DNA of 64,000 bases, taken from Streptomyces caelestis. Its GTDB lineage: Bacteria > Actinomycetota > Actinomycetes > Streptomycetales > Streptomycetaceae. Position 1 is the first letter of the stretch, and every line of letters starts with the position of its first letter. Under the pieces are notes generated by a model that made no database searches, was not told the origin of the DNA, and saw only the letters and a list, made by a program, of their open reading frames with translations. Below, in pieces: positions 34,591 through 43,582 of this stretch. The DNA is taken from contig NZ_JACHNE010000001.1 in the NCBI RefSeq assembly GCF_014205255.1, positions 7,192,001 through 7,256,000 of the forward strand, given 5' to 3'. Both the position numbers and the translations under genes were made by a program.

Positions 34591-35798
34591 ACGGGCCTCC
34601 GTACTCGCTCGAACACGCCAGAGGTAAGCCAGGACGGCACGCTGCCTGCCCGTACCTGGACCGGGCCGGACCATGCCAGCCGGTAGCCGAGCCTGTCGTT
34701 GTTGCTCGCGGCAATCATGTCGGCCAGCAGTCGGCGCGCTGTCAACCAGTCCACGTCCGACAGAAGGTGTTCGACTGCAACAGAGTCCTCGCCGCTGAGC
34801 AGCTCTTCGGCAATTGCCGCCAGCCGCTCGGCCTCCGCGTCCCTCCATTCCTGGTAGGGCGTCTCCTTGTCATCGGGGACACGGGAACGCGGTGGCGTCG
34901 AACGGTTGCCGGTTGACTGCGGCCTGCACGCAACGGCCTCCGCCAGGTCAGCGGCATCGTGCCATGGGGACGGCGCGTCGAAGACCTGATCAGCCAGGAC
35001 CGCCGCGAGCTCATCTACGGTTGCCCGCTTCGCGAAGCGCTTCCACATCTCGGGTGGTAGCAGGTTCAGTGCCCGAGAGGTCCCGGCTGCGGCCATCAGG
35101 CGTGCCGACGCGTTAGTTGAGGCATCTTCGTAAGCTGCGATCGCCGATCGCAGCTCCCCGCACATGCGGCTGAGCTCTGGCCAGAACTCCAGAAGGATCT
35201 CGTGCACCGCGGACGCCTGGTCGATTAGCGACTTCGCGTTCCACAGCAGCGGCGCGCGCTCTCGCAGAGTCTCCACCGTGCCGCTGACGGTCAACGCTAC
35301 GAGCTCTGCGACAAGGAGCCGAAGCGCCGTAGTAATTCCGACGACAACCTCAAGGGCTTCCTCGGCTGTACTCTCCCCGCCCTCCAGCCTGACCTTCTCC
35401 ATCGTCAGAAGCTGGTGCAATTCCGACTGGCCTCCGCGGGCCAGCATCCGCTGGACGAACAGCATTGAGACGTAGCTGGTGAACGAGGCCCGGTACTCGC
35501 GCTGGTAGGGCTTTTCAAACGCGGGCTGGATCGCGCCGAGCTTTCGCAGGACGCTCAGGCGGTTCTCGATCACATCGTCAGGGAAGGCGGCGCATGCCGC
35601 CTTGATCTGCTCAGTTGTCAGCCCGTCCTCACCCGCCCGGGCAAACGCAGCGAACAGCGTGTTCGCCAGGTGGAACAGGGCCGCGTCATCGATCGCTGCG
35701 TTGGCCTGGCGCGCGAGGACAGCGACAATCTGCTTGAACACAGAAACGACGGTCTGCTCGGCCGCCGCTGTATCCAGTTTAAACTGCTCGTTGGCCAT
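34587..35798 (-). CDS. MukF/kleisin-like first gene of the SMC operon
   Basis: A 403-residue mostly helical protein. Residues ~35-95 form a winged-helix-like unit (LFHLANTLFAAFARAGEDGL, TTEQIKAACAAFPDDVIENR, LSVLRKLGAIQPAF). It is followed by long helices (LEVVVGITTALRLLVAELVA, SAVHEILLEFWPELSRMCGE) and a C-terminal domain ending AWSGPVQVRAGSVPSWL. An N-terminal wHTH plus helical bundle is the pattern of MukF/MksF/JetA kleisins. It heads the six-gene minus operon, and the divergent small gene at 35993 shares its ~195-bp control region. The ATG at 35798 has AGGAACGG a few bases upstream. The kleisin role is inferred from fold pattern and gene order. Confidence 0.6.
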   Translation of the reverse strand: MANEQFKLDTAAAEQTVVSVFKQIVAVLARQANAAIDDAALFHLANTLFAAFARAGEDGLTTEQIKAACAAFPDDVIENRLSVLRKLGAIQPAFEKPYQREYRASFTSYVSMLFVQRMLARGGQSELHQLLTMEKVRLEGGESTAEEALEVVVGITTALRLLVAELVALTVSGTVETLRERAPLLWNAKSLIDQASAVHEILLEFWPELSRMCGELRSAIAAYEDASTNASARLMAAAGTSRALNLLPPEMWKRFAKRATVDELAAVLADQVFDAPSPWHDAADLAEAVACRPQSTGNRSTPPRSRVPDDKETPYQEWRDAEAERLAAIAEELLSGEDSVAVEHLLSDVDWLTARRLLADMIAASNNDRLGYRLAWSGPVQVRAGSVPSWLTSGVFERVRRPV

Positions 35799-35992
35799 TG
35801 AACCGTTCCTGGTTATGCCCTGACCTTAAGGTTGGGGTTCCGGCTGTGGTCTCGCCTGGGCGAAGTAGAGCCCTGTTTCGTACCGACGGTGCGGTACTTG
35901 TACAGGAGAAGCTGGTGCTCCAGGCTGATCTTGTTGCCCCGTCCCACCCACAGCACGTACGGTAGCCGATCTGATAGGAAGGCCGCGGGCAG

Positions 35993-36310
35993 ATGACGAT
36001 CACGGTCGTGCCCAGGAACGTGGTCGATACCGAGGCCGTAGTGCTCGATCCAGGCAAGGTCTATGACGAGCAGACGGCTGCGGCCTGCGGGGCCGCCAAT
36101 AGCTACGTGCGATTTCAGTACAGCGGCATTGAGTTGGAGATGACCATCGGCATGTGCGACTCACGAGAGCGCCAGGGAGGGCTCAAGGTCTGGATCTTGG
36201 ATGGCTTCCGGAAGCGCATTCGCGGCAAGACCTCTACACTCACGGTCCGGGCCATCATCGAGCCGCATACCTTCGCCGGGGGAGAAGTCGCGTACACGGT
36301 GCACGAGTGA
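35993..36310 (+). CDS. Small hypothetical protein divergent from the SMC operon
   Basis: A 105-residue soluble protein, predicted mostly beta-strand (TITVVPRNVVDTEAVVLDPG, VRFQYSGIELEMTIGMCDSR, STLTVRAIIEPHTFAGGEVA). AGGAAGG precedes the ATG by ten bases. No known family was recognised. It shares the divergent control region with the SMC-like operon. It might be a regulator or an unrelated gene. The coding bias is good, so it is probably real. Confidence 0.55.
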   Translation: MTITVVPRNVVDTEAVVLDPGKVYDEQTAAACGAANSYVRFQYSGIELEMTIGMCDSRERQGGLKVWILDGFRKRIRGKTSTLTVRAIIEPHTFAGGEVAYTVHE

Positions 36311-36445
36311 TCACCACCAGAGCGCCTTGACCTGGCCCGGGTTCCTGATTCCGCCGCCGGTGTTGCGTCGGAGGTGTGGAGGTTGGGCCGTGGCGTCGGT
36401 ATTGCACAACACTGCGGCCCAACGGGTTGACATGGTCGAGCAGTG

Positions 36446-39250
36446 TTACGGAGCGCTGGGCCGGTCCCGGCAGATCGCGGCGAAGTCGCAGGCGGCGCAG
36501 GTGCCGCACCACGAGGTCTTGCGGGGCATGTCGTTGTGGCGGAGTTGGTCTCCGGCCTTGGCGACCTTGCCGGAGATCTCCTTCAACAGGGTGTCGTTGA
36601 CCTCCTCGCGGCTGCTGCGGCTGCCCTCGTCGAGGTTCAGGACCTCGACGAGGTCGGCGCGTTTGCCGCTCAGTTCCTCGTACCCCGCGACGTAGATGTG
36701 CAGTTGGTCCCGGGTGACAGCGTCAGCCTGGGCGCGTTCCTTGGACTTGAAGTCCACGATGGACTGTTCACCGGTGTCGATCCGGCGGATCAGGTCGATG
36801 CGTCCGCTGACGGTTACCCCCGGCGTGAGGTGCACCTCCACCGGCTGCTCGGAGTGCTCGGTGAGAGCCAGTCGCGAGCCGTTTTCGCGGAGGTAGCGGT
36901 GGACGGAGCGGATGGCTGCGTTGCGCAACTGATCCTTGAGCGGCTCCGGTGCGAACGGAGCGTGCAGGTGCCGGTCAACGAGTGCTTCCACCTCCGTCGT
37001 GTCGACGATGTCACCCTTCACGGCGCGCTTGTGCACCTCCGCCATCACGTCATGGAGCGACTTGCCGTACCCCAGTTCCTTCTGCAACGGCGAGTCGAAG
37101 CCGTACAGGAACCGCAGCTTGAACTGGTACGGACACTCGAACAGGTACTTCAGCTCGCTGAAGCTGAAGACGATGTCGGGCGTGTCGGCCAGGGGGGTGG
37201 AGGGCAGCCGGTTCAGCGTGGACTCGTCGGGCCTGGCGGCCTCCCGGGTCAGGACGTAGGTGTTGCGGGTCGCCTCGGCGAAGAACTGCGACTCCTGTTG
37301 GTAGAGCTTGCCCGGCCCGGGGGAGAAGGAGAGTGCGAGGTACTTCTGAGCGCGGGTCGCGGCCACGTAGAAGAGTCGGCGCTCGTCGTCCTCGCTGCCG
37401 CGGTAGCGGTCGGCGTCGTTGACGGCGGCCTCCGGGACGATGTGGAACACACCAAGTCCGCCCTGCCGTTTGCTGGGGAAGCGGTTGCGCCGCATACAGG
37501 GCACGAACACCGCCGGCCACTGCATGCCCTTGGCCTGGTGGACGGTGGCGATCGTGACGGCGTCGGGTCGGGCGTATCCGGCGCCGGCGTCACTCTCCTC
37601 GTAGTAGTCGCCGGCCTGGTGCTCCAGCCACTTGGCGAAGGTGGCGAACCGGTCGGGCGGGCTGCTGAGGAAGTGGATGCGCTCGTAGTCGCCGATGGCG
37701 GTGCTGAACCGTCCCAGGTTGTAGAAGGCGAGCTCGCTGCGCTCGCGGCCGACCTCGGCCGTGAGGTGTTCCTCGCGGACGCCGACCTCGCCCAGGAAAC
37801 GTTGGTAAGTGCCCTGGATCGTGTAGGTGTCCCAGGGCATGCCCTCCGCCCAGCCGCGGGCCTCGTCGAGGATCTTCACCCCGCGCTTGAGAGCCTCCTC
37901 GCGGAGCCCGAGCCGGGCGTCCGTCCAGGCCGTGACGACGGCGTCACCGTCGACGGTTCCGGCGATGTAGTCGAAGCAGGTCTTGGCGGCCTGGACCTCG
38001 GGTGTCTGGAACAGGCGGCTCAGGCCCTTGATGATGTAGCGGATGCCCCGGGCGCGCATTTCCGTGACCAGTGGGTCGGCGTCGCCCGATACGCTGCGGA
38101 AGAGGACGGCGAAGTCCGAGTACGCCAGGCCCCGTGGTGGCGCGCCGGCACGGTCGGTGAAGGGCAGGCTGATCATCCACTCGATGCGGTCGCAGATCCA
38201 CGCGGCCTCCTCATACGGCGTACCGAAGGAGAGGGCCAGCAGGTCGCCGCGGTCATAGCTCTGGTGGCCACTGGCGATCATCGACTTGCTCAGCCGACGC
38301 GAGGGATCGATGCCCTCCGCCACCCGGCGTGCAAGGTCCACCACCGCCTTGGACGAGCGGAAGTTCTCGTTGAGCGTCACGGTCTTGGCGCTGCTGTGAC
38401 GGGTGGTGAACGTCAGGATGTTGTTCACCGCGCTTCCGCGCCACTGGTAGATCGTCTGGTCGTCGTCCCCCACGATGCACAGGTTCGCGCCGAACTGGAT
38501 GAGGCCGGCGATCAACTGCTCCTGGACGGGGTTGGTGTCCTGGTATTCGTCCACCACGACGTAGCGGACCGTGTCCCGCACGTGGGCACGCAGATTGACC
38601 ACGGGTTCGGTGGCCGGCTCTCCCGTACTCGGCGGCGGGAGCAGCAGGTCCGCGGCGAGGCGGAGGATCTCGCTGTAGTCGAGGTAGTGAAGGCGCTGGA
38701 GCAACGCCCGGTAACTGCTCAGGCCGTCGAGTACGTCCGACGGCAACTCGTCCTGGTCAATCTCGTCCTCGCGGAGCATGCCCAAAACCCGTTGGTAGAG
38801 ACGGGAGTTGACGTAGCGCTTCATCGGGCGGGTCGGTTTGCCCTTGGTACGGATCTGTGTTGTCGTCAGACCGCTGGCCCGGCTGTTGCGGTCGATCAGA
38901 ACACGAGCCTGCACATCGCTGAGGACAGTGCATTTGAACGTTTCCGGCACCTGGGACTGCAGCATGCTCAAGGCGTAGCCGTGCATGGTGCCGACGAAAA
39001 GCTCGGCCAATCCATGGACATCTCCCAGTTCCTCTCGGACACGAGAGACGATGCGCTGCTTCAGCTCTCCGGCCGCCCGGTCGGTGAACGTGAAGGCGAC
39101 AATGTGCCGCGGCTCCACGCCGGACACCCGGAGCAACTTCACCACCCGCCGGGCGATGACTTCGGTCTTTCCGGATCCAGCGCACGCGACGATGCCCAGG
39201 TGCTGGTCCACGGTGTCGATCGCTGCCAGCTGATTCGAGGTCAGTTGCAC
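36446..39250 (-). CDS. UvrD/AddA-like helicase with C-terminal Fe-S PD-(D/E)XK nuclease
   Basis: A 934-residue SF1 helicase-nuclease. Motif I is ACAGSGKTEV near residue 25, motif II VVVDEYQDTNPVQ near 232, motif III GDDDQTIYQWRG, and motif V/VI VTIATVHQAKGMQW and RRLFYVAATRAQKYL. The C-terminal domain carries FECPYQFKLRFLYG, GRIDLIRR with SIVDFKSKE (D...DxK nuclease residues), and the cluster cysteines WCGTCAACDFAAIC, as in AddB, Cas4 and RecB-like nucleases. The start is GTG 39250, chosen because GGAGG lies seven bases upstream; the earlier TTG lacks a site. It is probably a DNA end-processing enzyme or stand-alone defence helicase-nuclease. No partner gene is adjacent, and its stop faces the + strand gene at 35993. 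Confidence 0.88.
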   Translation of the reverse strand: MQLTSNQLAAIDTVDQHLGIVACAGSGKTEVIARRVVKLLRVSGVEPRHIVAFTFTDRAAGELKQRIVSRVREELGDVHGLAELFVGTMHGYALSMLQSQVPETFKCTVLSDVQARVLIDRNSRASGLTTTQIRTKGKPTRPMKRYVNSRLYQRVLGMLREDEIDQDELPSDVLDGLSSYRALLQRLHYLDYSEILRLAADLLLPPPSTGEPATEPVVNLRAHVRDTVRYVVVDEYQDTNPVQEQLIAGLIQFGANLCIVGDDDQTIYQWRGSAVNNILTFTTRHSSAKTVTLNENFRSSKAVVDLARRVAEGIDPSRRLSKSMIASGHQSYDRGDLLALSFGTPYEEAAWICDRIEWMISLPFTDRAGAPPRGLAYSDFAVLFRSVSGDADPLVTEMRARGIRYIIKGLSRLFQTPEVQAAKTCFDYIAGTVDGDAVVTAWTDARLGLREEALKRGVKILDEARGWAEGMPWDTYTIQGTYQRFLGEVGVREEHLTAEVGRERSELAFYNLGRFSTAIGDYERIHFLSSPPDRFATFAKWLEHQAGDYYEESDAGAGYARPDAVTIATVHQAKGMQWPAVFVPCMRRNRFPSKRQGGLGVFHIVPEAAVNDADRYRGSEDDERRLFYVAATRAQKYLALSFSPGPGKLYQQESQFFAEATRNTYVLTREAARPDESTLNRLPSTPLADTPDIVFSFSELKYLFECPYQFKLRFLYGFDSPLQKELGYGKSLHDVMAEVHKRAVKGDIVDTTEVEALVDRHLHAPFAPEPLKDQLRNAAIRSVHRYLRENGSRLALTEHSEQPVEVHLTPGVTVSGRIDLIRRIDTGEQSIVDFKSKERAQADAVTRDQLHIYVAGYEELSGKRADLVEVLNLDEGSRSSREEVNDTLLKEISGKVAKAGDQLRHNDMPRKTSWCGTCAACDFAAICRDRPSAP

Positions 39251-40001
39251 CGAGGTGCCTCCACTCGTCACGTCGGGGACCTGCTCCCCGAGCGACGAAC
39301 TGTGTACCAAGCAGCACTGACAGTCGCTTCGTTACTGCAATGCCTTCCCTGTCACCAGTTCGAATTCTGTTTGGTACGCCTGTCGGGCAATCCGTCTAAT
39401 GGCCTCTGATTAACTTCATCAGGGGTCCATTAATCGCCTCACTCCAACGTGTGTGCCTGTTCGATGCCAGTCTCCGGTGTGTTCGATGCATCCGCTGGGG
39501 CTGGGGGAGGCGGCGGGCACTGCCGGGTGGCTCCCCTGCGCCAGGAGGTGCACCCCACCCTCGACTGCAGCGTCGCGAATTCGTTGACGGCCGGCGAGTT
39601 CGATGGAACGAGTCGTGAGTCTTGCCGGCATACAGCTGAGGAACGGCTGGGTAGTGGTACGAACGACGCGCTGCCGACCGCGTCGGCTGGCTTCCGGACG
39701 ATCGTCGTGCAGTGCAAGCGACTTGTGCCGGAAAATCCGAACCGGAAGCACCAGGTGCTTAGACGGCGCTTGACTCATCTTCCCGGCAGGCGCCCTGACC
39801 TGCGCGTTCGTTCCCTACTGGCGGCCTGTCAGTGATTTTGTGGGACGTATGTGGGATAAAGCGGCTTCTGGGGCTGGTGGGATGCCAGTGCACTTCGGCG
39901 ACCCTGCGTCAGCCTCACATCATCTTCACGCGCTCGAAGTGCCGTGCGGAAACAATCCTGCCCTCCGTCGCGTTCTCGATCTTCGAGTCGAGGAGGGGAA
40001 G
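39251..40001. other. Long spacer; possible nuclease fragment
   Basis: Seven hundred and fifty bases without a confident gene. On the + strand at about 39690-39780 the phrase FRTIVVQCKRLVPEN resembles the QxK strand of Mrr-like restriction endonucleases. Its surroundings are not coherent, so at most it is a small remnant. Nothing else was recognised. Confidence 0.3.
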
Positions 40002-40893
40002 GTGTCGGGACTGAAGCTGTTCCACACGACGAGTAGCGGCGTAACCGAGGTCGCGTCGCGTCTGGCTGAGGTCGAGGCGGATGTGCAGGGCCTCGTTGAG
40101 GCGCACATGGAGGCGATGCTGGGGGTGCGGTTCCTGGCGAGTGAGTACGTCATCGACTGTGTCGACGGCGGGCGGATCGACTCGCTGGGGATCGACGAGA
40201 ATAATGCGCCTGTGGTCGTCGAGTTCAAGCGCGGCACCGATGCAGGCGTGATCAATCAGGGTCTTTACTACATGTCGTGGCTCATGGCCCACAAGGGCGT
40301 CTTCCGGGGCCTGGTCCATGACCGGTTCGGGGCCCACACAGCGTCCCGGGTCCTGTGGAGCGCACTCAGGCTGATCTGCGTCGCCGGCGACTTCACCCGC
40401 TACGACTTGCACGCGGTGCGCGAGCACCGTCGCAGCATCGATCTGGTCCGCTACCGGTTCTTCGGAGACGACCTGCTGGGCCTGGAGACCATTGCGGCCG
40501 TCGGCGTCCGTGCACAGGCAGCGCGGCGGGGGCGCCAGCAGGCGACGGCGGCCCGCTGTGAGAACGGTCAGAGTCCGGTGCTGGTCGAACATGGCGCAGG
40601 AGGTCGACGAGGCGCTGCTCGGCGTGGGGATACGGCGTAAACCGCGTCGATCGCAAGCAGTACAGGGCGTACCAGCGTCTGCGGAACTTTGCCTGTGTCT
40701 GCCCGCCTCAGCGGACCAAACTCCTCGTCTACCTCAAGGCTGACCCGAAAAAGGTCGACCTCGTGCCTGGGTTCACCCGGGACGTGACCGGGCTCGGCCA
40801 CCACGGGACGGGCGATCTGGAGGTGCAGCTTCGCACGGAGCGCGATGTCGAGCGCGCCCTGGAGCTGTTCCGCGCGAGTTACGCGGCAGCGTG
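40002..40893 (+). pseudogene. Frameshifted DUF5655/NucS-like nuclease-domain gene
   Basis: From GTG 40002 (GAGGAGGGG just upstream) the frame encodes SGLKLFHTTSSGVTEVASRL, VRFLASEYVIDCVDGGRIDS, VVVEFKRGTDAGVINQGLYY and RSIDLVRYRFFGDDLLGLET, the NucS-like endonuclease half of DUF5655 proteins, with the D...ExK residues (RIDS, EFKRG). The downstream half continues in other frames: AQEVDEALLGVG from about 40590 and RKQYRAYQRLRNFACVCPPQ to FTRDVTGLGHHGTGDLEVQL from about 40640, ending at 40893. Two single-base frameshifts (near 40585 and 40630) break it. It is probably a recent pseudogene. The truncated N-terminal part could still be made. Confidence 0.75.
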
Positions 40894-41007
40894 ACACGTC
40901 GACGGTCGCCTTGGCCGTGGCGCCTGCGGAAAGATCGGGAGCTACGTCGCGGACGTTCCTTTCGACGGATGGGCAGGTCGTGGCGGTGGACTACCAACGA
41001 TGTGGGT

Positions 41008-41046
41008 GATCGCCGGTTTGGCTAACCGGCGATCCCGCGCTATGTT
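41008..41046 (+). repeat. 39-bp hairpin element, copy B
   Basis: GATCGCCGGTT (41008-41018) and AACCGGCGATC (41024-41034) around a 5-base loop, followed by CCGCGCTATGTT. It is 37/39 identical to copy A at 23088-23126 and inverted relative to it. A partial copy (GATCCCGCGCTATGTTGC) lies at 55992. It is 52 bp from the end of the nuclease-like pseudogene at 41098. Confidence 0.6.
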
Positions 41047-41097
41047 GCGCTGCTCTTGGGAACGGCTGCAGTGTTTTCTTGTGGTGTGAATCCAGAA

Positions 41098-41380
41098 CTA
41101 TCGGCGGTGATGCGGCAGGTCTTCCCGCCGCACGGCGAGGTGGGTCTCGGCGGTGGCGGCTTCGAGGAGGCCCGGGTCTGAGTCGAGGTCGAGTCGAGGT
41201 TCTTGACCGCTGGGAAGGAAGACGCTCCACGGGCGTGTGCCGCCGTGTTCGTGCGCCTGGTGGAGAAGGGGTTGGGCGCGCGGGCGGGCCACGTCCTGCT
41301 GTTCGCGGAAGATGCGTCGGCGGGTGCGGCGGACTTCTTCTGGATCTGCGGGTACCGACACCGGCCTCTGGGGTACGGGA
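41098..41380 (-). pseudogene. 3' fragment paralogous to the pPIWI-associated nuclease gene
   Basis: The minus-strand frame ending at 41098 reads RRRIFREQQDVARPRAQPLL, then SVFLPSGQEPRLDLDSDPGL and LEAATAETHLAVRREDLPHH. It matches the last ~75 residues of the nuclease at 56217-57770 (HIFREQQEEARPR, LLPDNQEPRLDLNDHPDLLE). The upstream part of the gene is absent; from ~41390 to 41640 another frame is open but unrelated. It marks a lost second copy of the pPIWI_RE locus or a rearrangement between the two regions. Confidence 0.6.
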
Positions 41381-41692
41381 CTTCCAGGTGGTCTTCGACC
41401 AGGCTGGCGTCGGAGATCGGTACGAATGACTCGCTGATGCTGAACAGGCCGGTCTTGACGCTGCCCCATTCCGGCTGCCTGGTGACGTCGTCGAGGAACA
41501 CGTGCTTGGCATCGCCTGTTGCCGTCGGTGTCGTAGGCGGCGGGGTCCAGTACGTTCGGGATCTGCTGATCATCCTGATTACCTCTCTGCTGACCTCCCC
41601 TCCGGCTAACCACAAAACGCCCGCAAAACGCACAGACAGTTCTGTTCATGGATGCGGGCATGAGGGGCACACGCTGCGGATACTCGTGCGAG

Positions 41693-42751
41693 ATGGCACG
41701 GACAGTGAAACGGCATGGAAGGCACGGCGGGCACACCGCGGCCGACCAGGAGGTCGAGGCCGGGCGGGGGACGGGTGCCGGGCCGGATGAGCAGGTGGAG
41801 CAGCAGGCGCCGGACACTCCGACGGACCTGCCCAAGGGCTCCTGGGGAACGGTGCTGAAAGGCACCCTGAAAGAGTTCAAGAAGGACGAGCTGGCCGACC
41901 GGGCTGCGGCGCTGACCTACTACGGGATCCTGGCGCTGTTCCCGGCGCTGCTGGCGCTGATCTCGCTGATCGGGATCGCCGGCCAGTCCGCGACGCAGGT
42001 GCTGGACAACATCCAGAACTTCGCTCCGGGCGCAGTGCGGGACGTCCTCAGCAACGCGGTGCAGCAGCTGCAGGGCAACGCCGGGATCGGCTCGATCATG
42101 GCGATCGTCGGTCTGGCGCTCGCGGTGTGGTCGGCATCCGGCTATGTCGCCGCGTTCATCCGGAGCGCGAACGCGGTCTATGACGTCCCGGAAGGCCGGC
42201 CGGTGTGGAAGGTGCTGCCGGTCCGCGTCGGCGTCACCGTGGTGCTGATGATCCTCGCCGTGATCAGTGCGCTGATCGTCGTCCTCACCGGCCCCCTGGC
42301 CCGGCAGGTCGGCACCGCGCTGGGCATTGGGGACACGTTCCTGACGGTGTGGTCGTTCGCGAAATGGCCGGTGCTCATGCTCCTGGTCACCATCATGATC
42401 GCGATCCTGTACTGGGCGACACCGAACGCGAAGGTCCGCGGCTTCCGCTGGATCACTCCGGGCAGCTTCCTCGCCCTGCTGATCTGGATGATCGCCTCCG
42501 CCGGGTTCGCGCTGTACGTGGCGAACTTCGCCTCCTACAACAAGACCTACGGCACCTTCGCCGGCGTGATCATCTTCCTGGTGTGGCTGTGGATCACCAA
42601 CCTGGCGATCCTGCTCGGCCTGGAGTTCGACGCCGAGATGCACCGCCAGCGCGCCGTCGCGGGCGGCCATCCAGCCGGAGAAGAGCCGTACGTCCAGCCG
42701 CGCGACACTCGCAAGTGGGACGAGGAGGACCGCCGCCGCCTTGAATCCTGA
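41693..42751 (+). CDS. YihY/virulence factor BrkB family membrane protein
   Basis: A 352-residue inner-membrane protein with about six hydrophobic segments, starting after a hydrophilic ~70-residue N-terminus. LADRAAALTYYGILALFPAL is the family hallmark near residue 60, followed by WSASGYVAAFIRSANAVYDV and GVIIFLVWLWITNLAILLGL with the closing EFDAEMHR. The function of YihY proteins is unknown; the old link to RNase BN was wrong. Starts at 41648, 41660 and 41693 are possible; 41693 was chosen on N-terminal composition, with no clear ribosome binding site. It opens a cluster of small membrane and stress genes. Confidence 0.85.
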   Translation: MARTVKRHGRHGGHTAADQEVEAGRGTGAGPDEQVEQQAPDTPTDLPKGSWGTVLKGTLKEFKKDELADRAAALTYYGILALFPALLALISLIGIAGQSATQVLDNIQNFAPGAVRDVLSNAVQQLQGNAGIGSIMAIVGLALAVWSASGYVAAFIRSANAVYDVPEGRPVWKVLPVRVGVTVVLMILAVISALIVVLTGPLARQVGTALGIGDTFLTVWSFAKWPVLMLLVTIMIAILYWATPNAKVRGFRWITPGSFLALLIWMIASAGFALYVANFASYNKTYGTFAGVIIFLVWLWITNLAILLGLEFDAEMHRQRAVAGGHPAGEEPYVQPRDTRKWDEEDRRRLES

Positions 42752-42857
42752 GCGGTGGAGATCACCCTCGCGGGCCCATTCCCGGGCCTTGCGCGGCGGA
42801 GGCGCCTACTCGATCACGGGATCGATGTGGGACGGCCCGGAGGGGAAGTCGCTGGTC

Positions 42858-43406
42858 ATGAAAGTGATGGCAGAACTGCGCGCCGGGGATCGTCGGCTGG
42901 CCAGGTGGTCGATCGCGTGGGGGCCGCCCTGGGTGCGGCGGTTCGCGCCCGCGGTGGAGGAGGCGGCCGAGCACACCAAGCTGTGGTGGGCGGCGGCCGG
43001 GGTGATGGCCGCCGCCGGCGGGTGGCGCGGCCGTGCGGCCGCAACCGCTGGAGTGGCGGGCATGGCGGCGGCGCAGGTGCTGTCCAACGCGGTCGCCAAG
43101 CAGCTGTACCGGCGGCGCCGCCCGCCACAGGAGTGGGTGCCGGCGGAAGAGCTTCAGGATCGCCCGGACAGCTCCTCCTTTCCCTCGGGGCACACCGCTG
43201 CCGCCTTCGCTTTCGCCGGTGCCGTCACGCCGGTATGGCCAGCCGCCGGTGCCGCTTGTGCGGTGTCGGCGGTGGCCGTGGCCGCGGAGCGGCTGCACAG
43301 CGGTGCGCACTACCCCACCGACGTGGCCGCCGGCGGCGCGATCGGACTGGTCGCAGCCGTGCTGGTACGGGCCGCACCGCGGCTGCTGTGGCGACGTGTG
43401 CTCTGA
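42858..43406 (+). CDS. PAP2-family lipid phosphatase
   Basis: A 182-residue membrane phosphatase. The three PAP2 motifs are present: KQLYRRRRPPQEW (K...RP), SSSFPSGHTAAAF (PSGH) and ERLHSGAHYPTDVAAG (R...H...D). It probably dephosphorylates phosphatidic acid, undecaprenyl pyrophosphate or a related lipid at the outer face of the membrane. The ATG at 42858 has GGAGGGG about twelve bases upstream. It follows the BrkB-like gene by 106 bp. Confidence 0.88.
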   Translation: MKVMAELRAGDRRLARWSIAWGPPWVRRFAPAVEEAAEHTKLWWAAAGVMAAAGGWRGRAAATAGVAGMAAAQVLSNAVAKQLYRRRRPPQEWVPAEELQDRPDSSSFPSGHTAAAFAFAGAVTPVWPAAGAACAVSAVAVAAERLHSGAHYPTDVAAGGAIGLVAAVLVRAAPRLLWRRVL

Positions 43407-43582
43407 CGGGCGGTGATGCGTCGCTGCGGGGGTACTCGGACCCGCGATCAGACGGTGGAAGGAGATCGCCGATTGGTCGCTCCCCCCACGGGCAGCCCAT
43501 GACCTCTGGCGAGCACGAACGAACGCCGAACGTCACAGGGCCTGCCCGAAACGCCGACGAAGGGCAGGTAGGTGAGCACCCC

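Noticed and set aside
30283..35798. Direct assignment as a Wadjet (JetABCD) system
   Set aside because: No JetD-like TOPRIM gene is present, and a kinase and another effector occupy its place. Subunit similarity is by layout only.
39449..39835. Open frame with a QCKR phrase as an Mrr-like gene
   Set aside because: Only one short segment resembles the family, the remainder has no coherent coding pattern, and no ribosome binding site is present.
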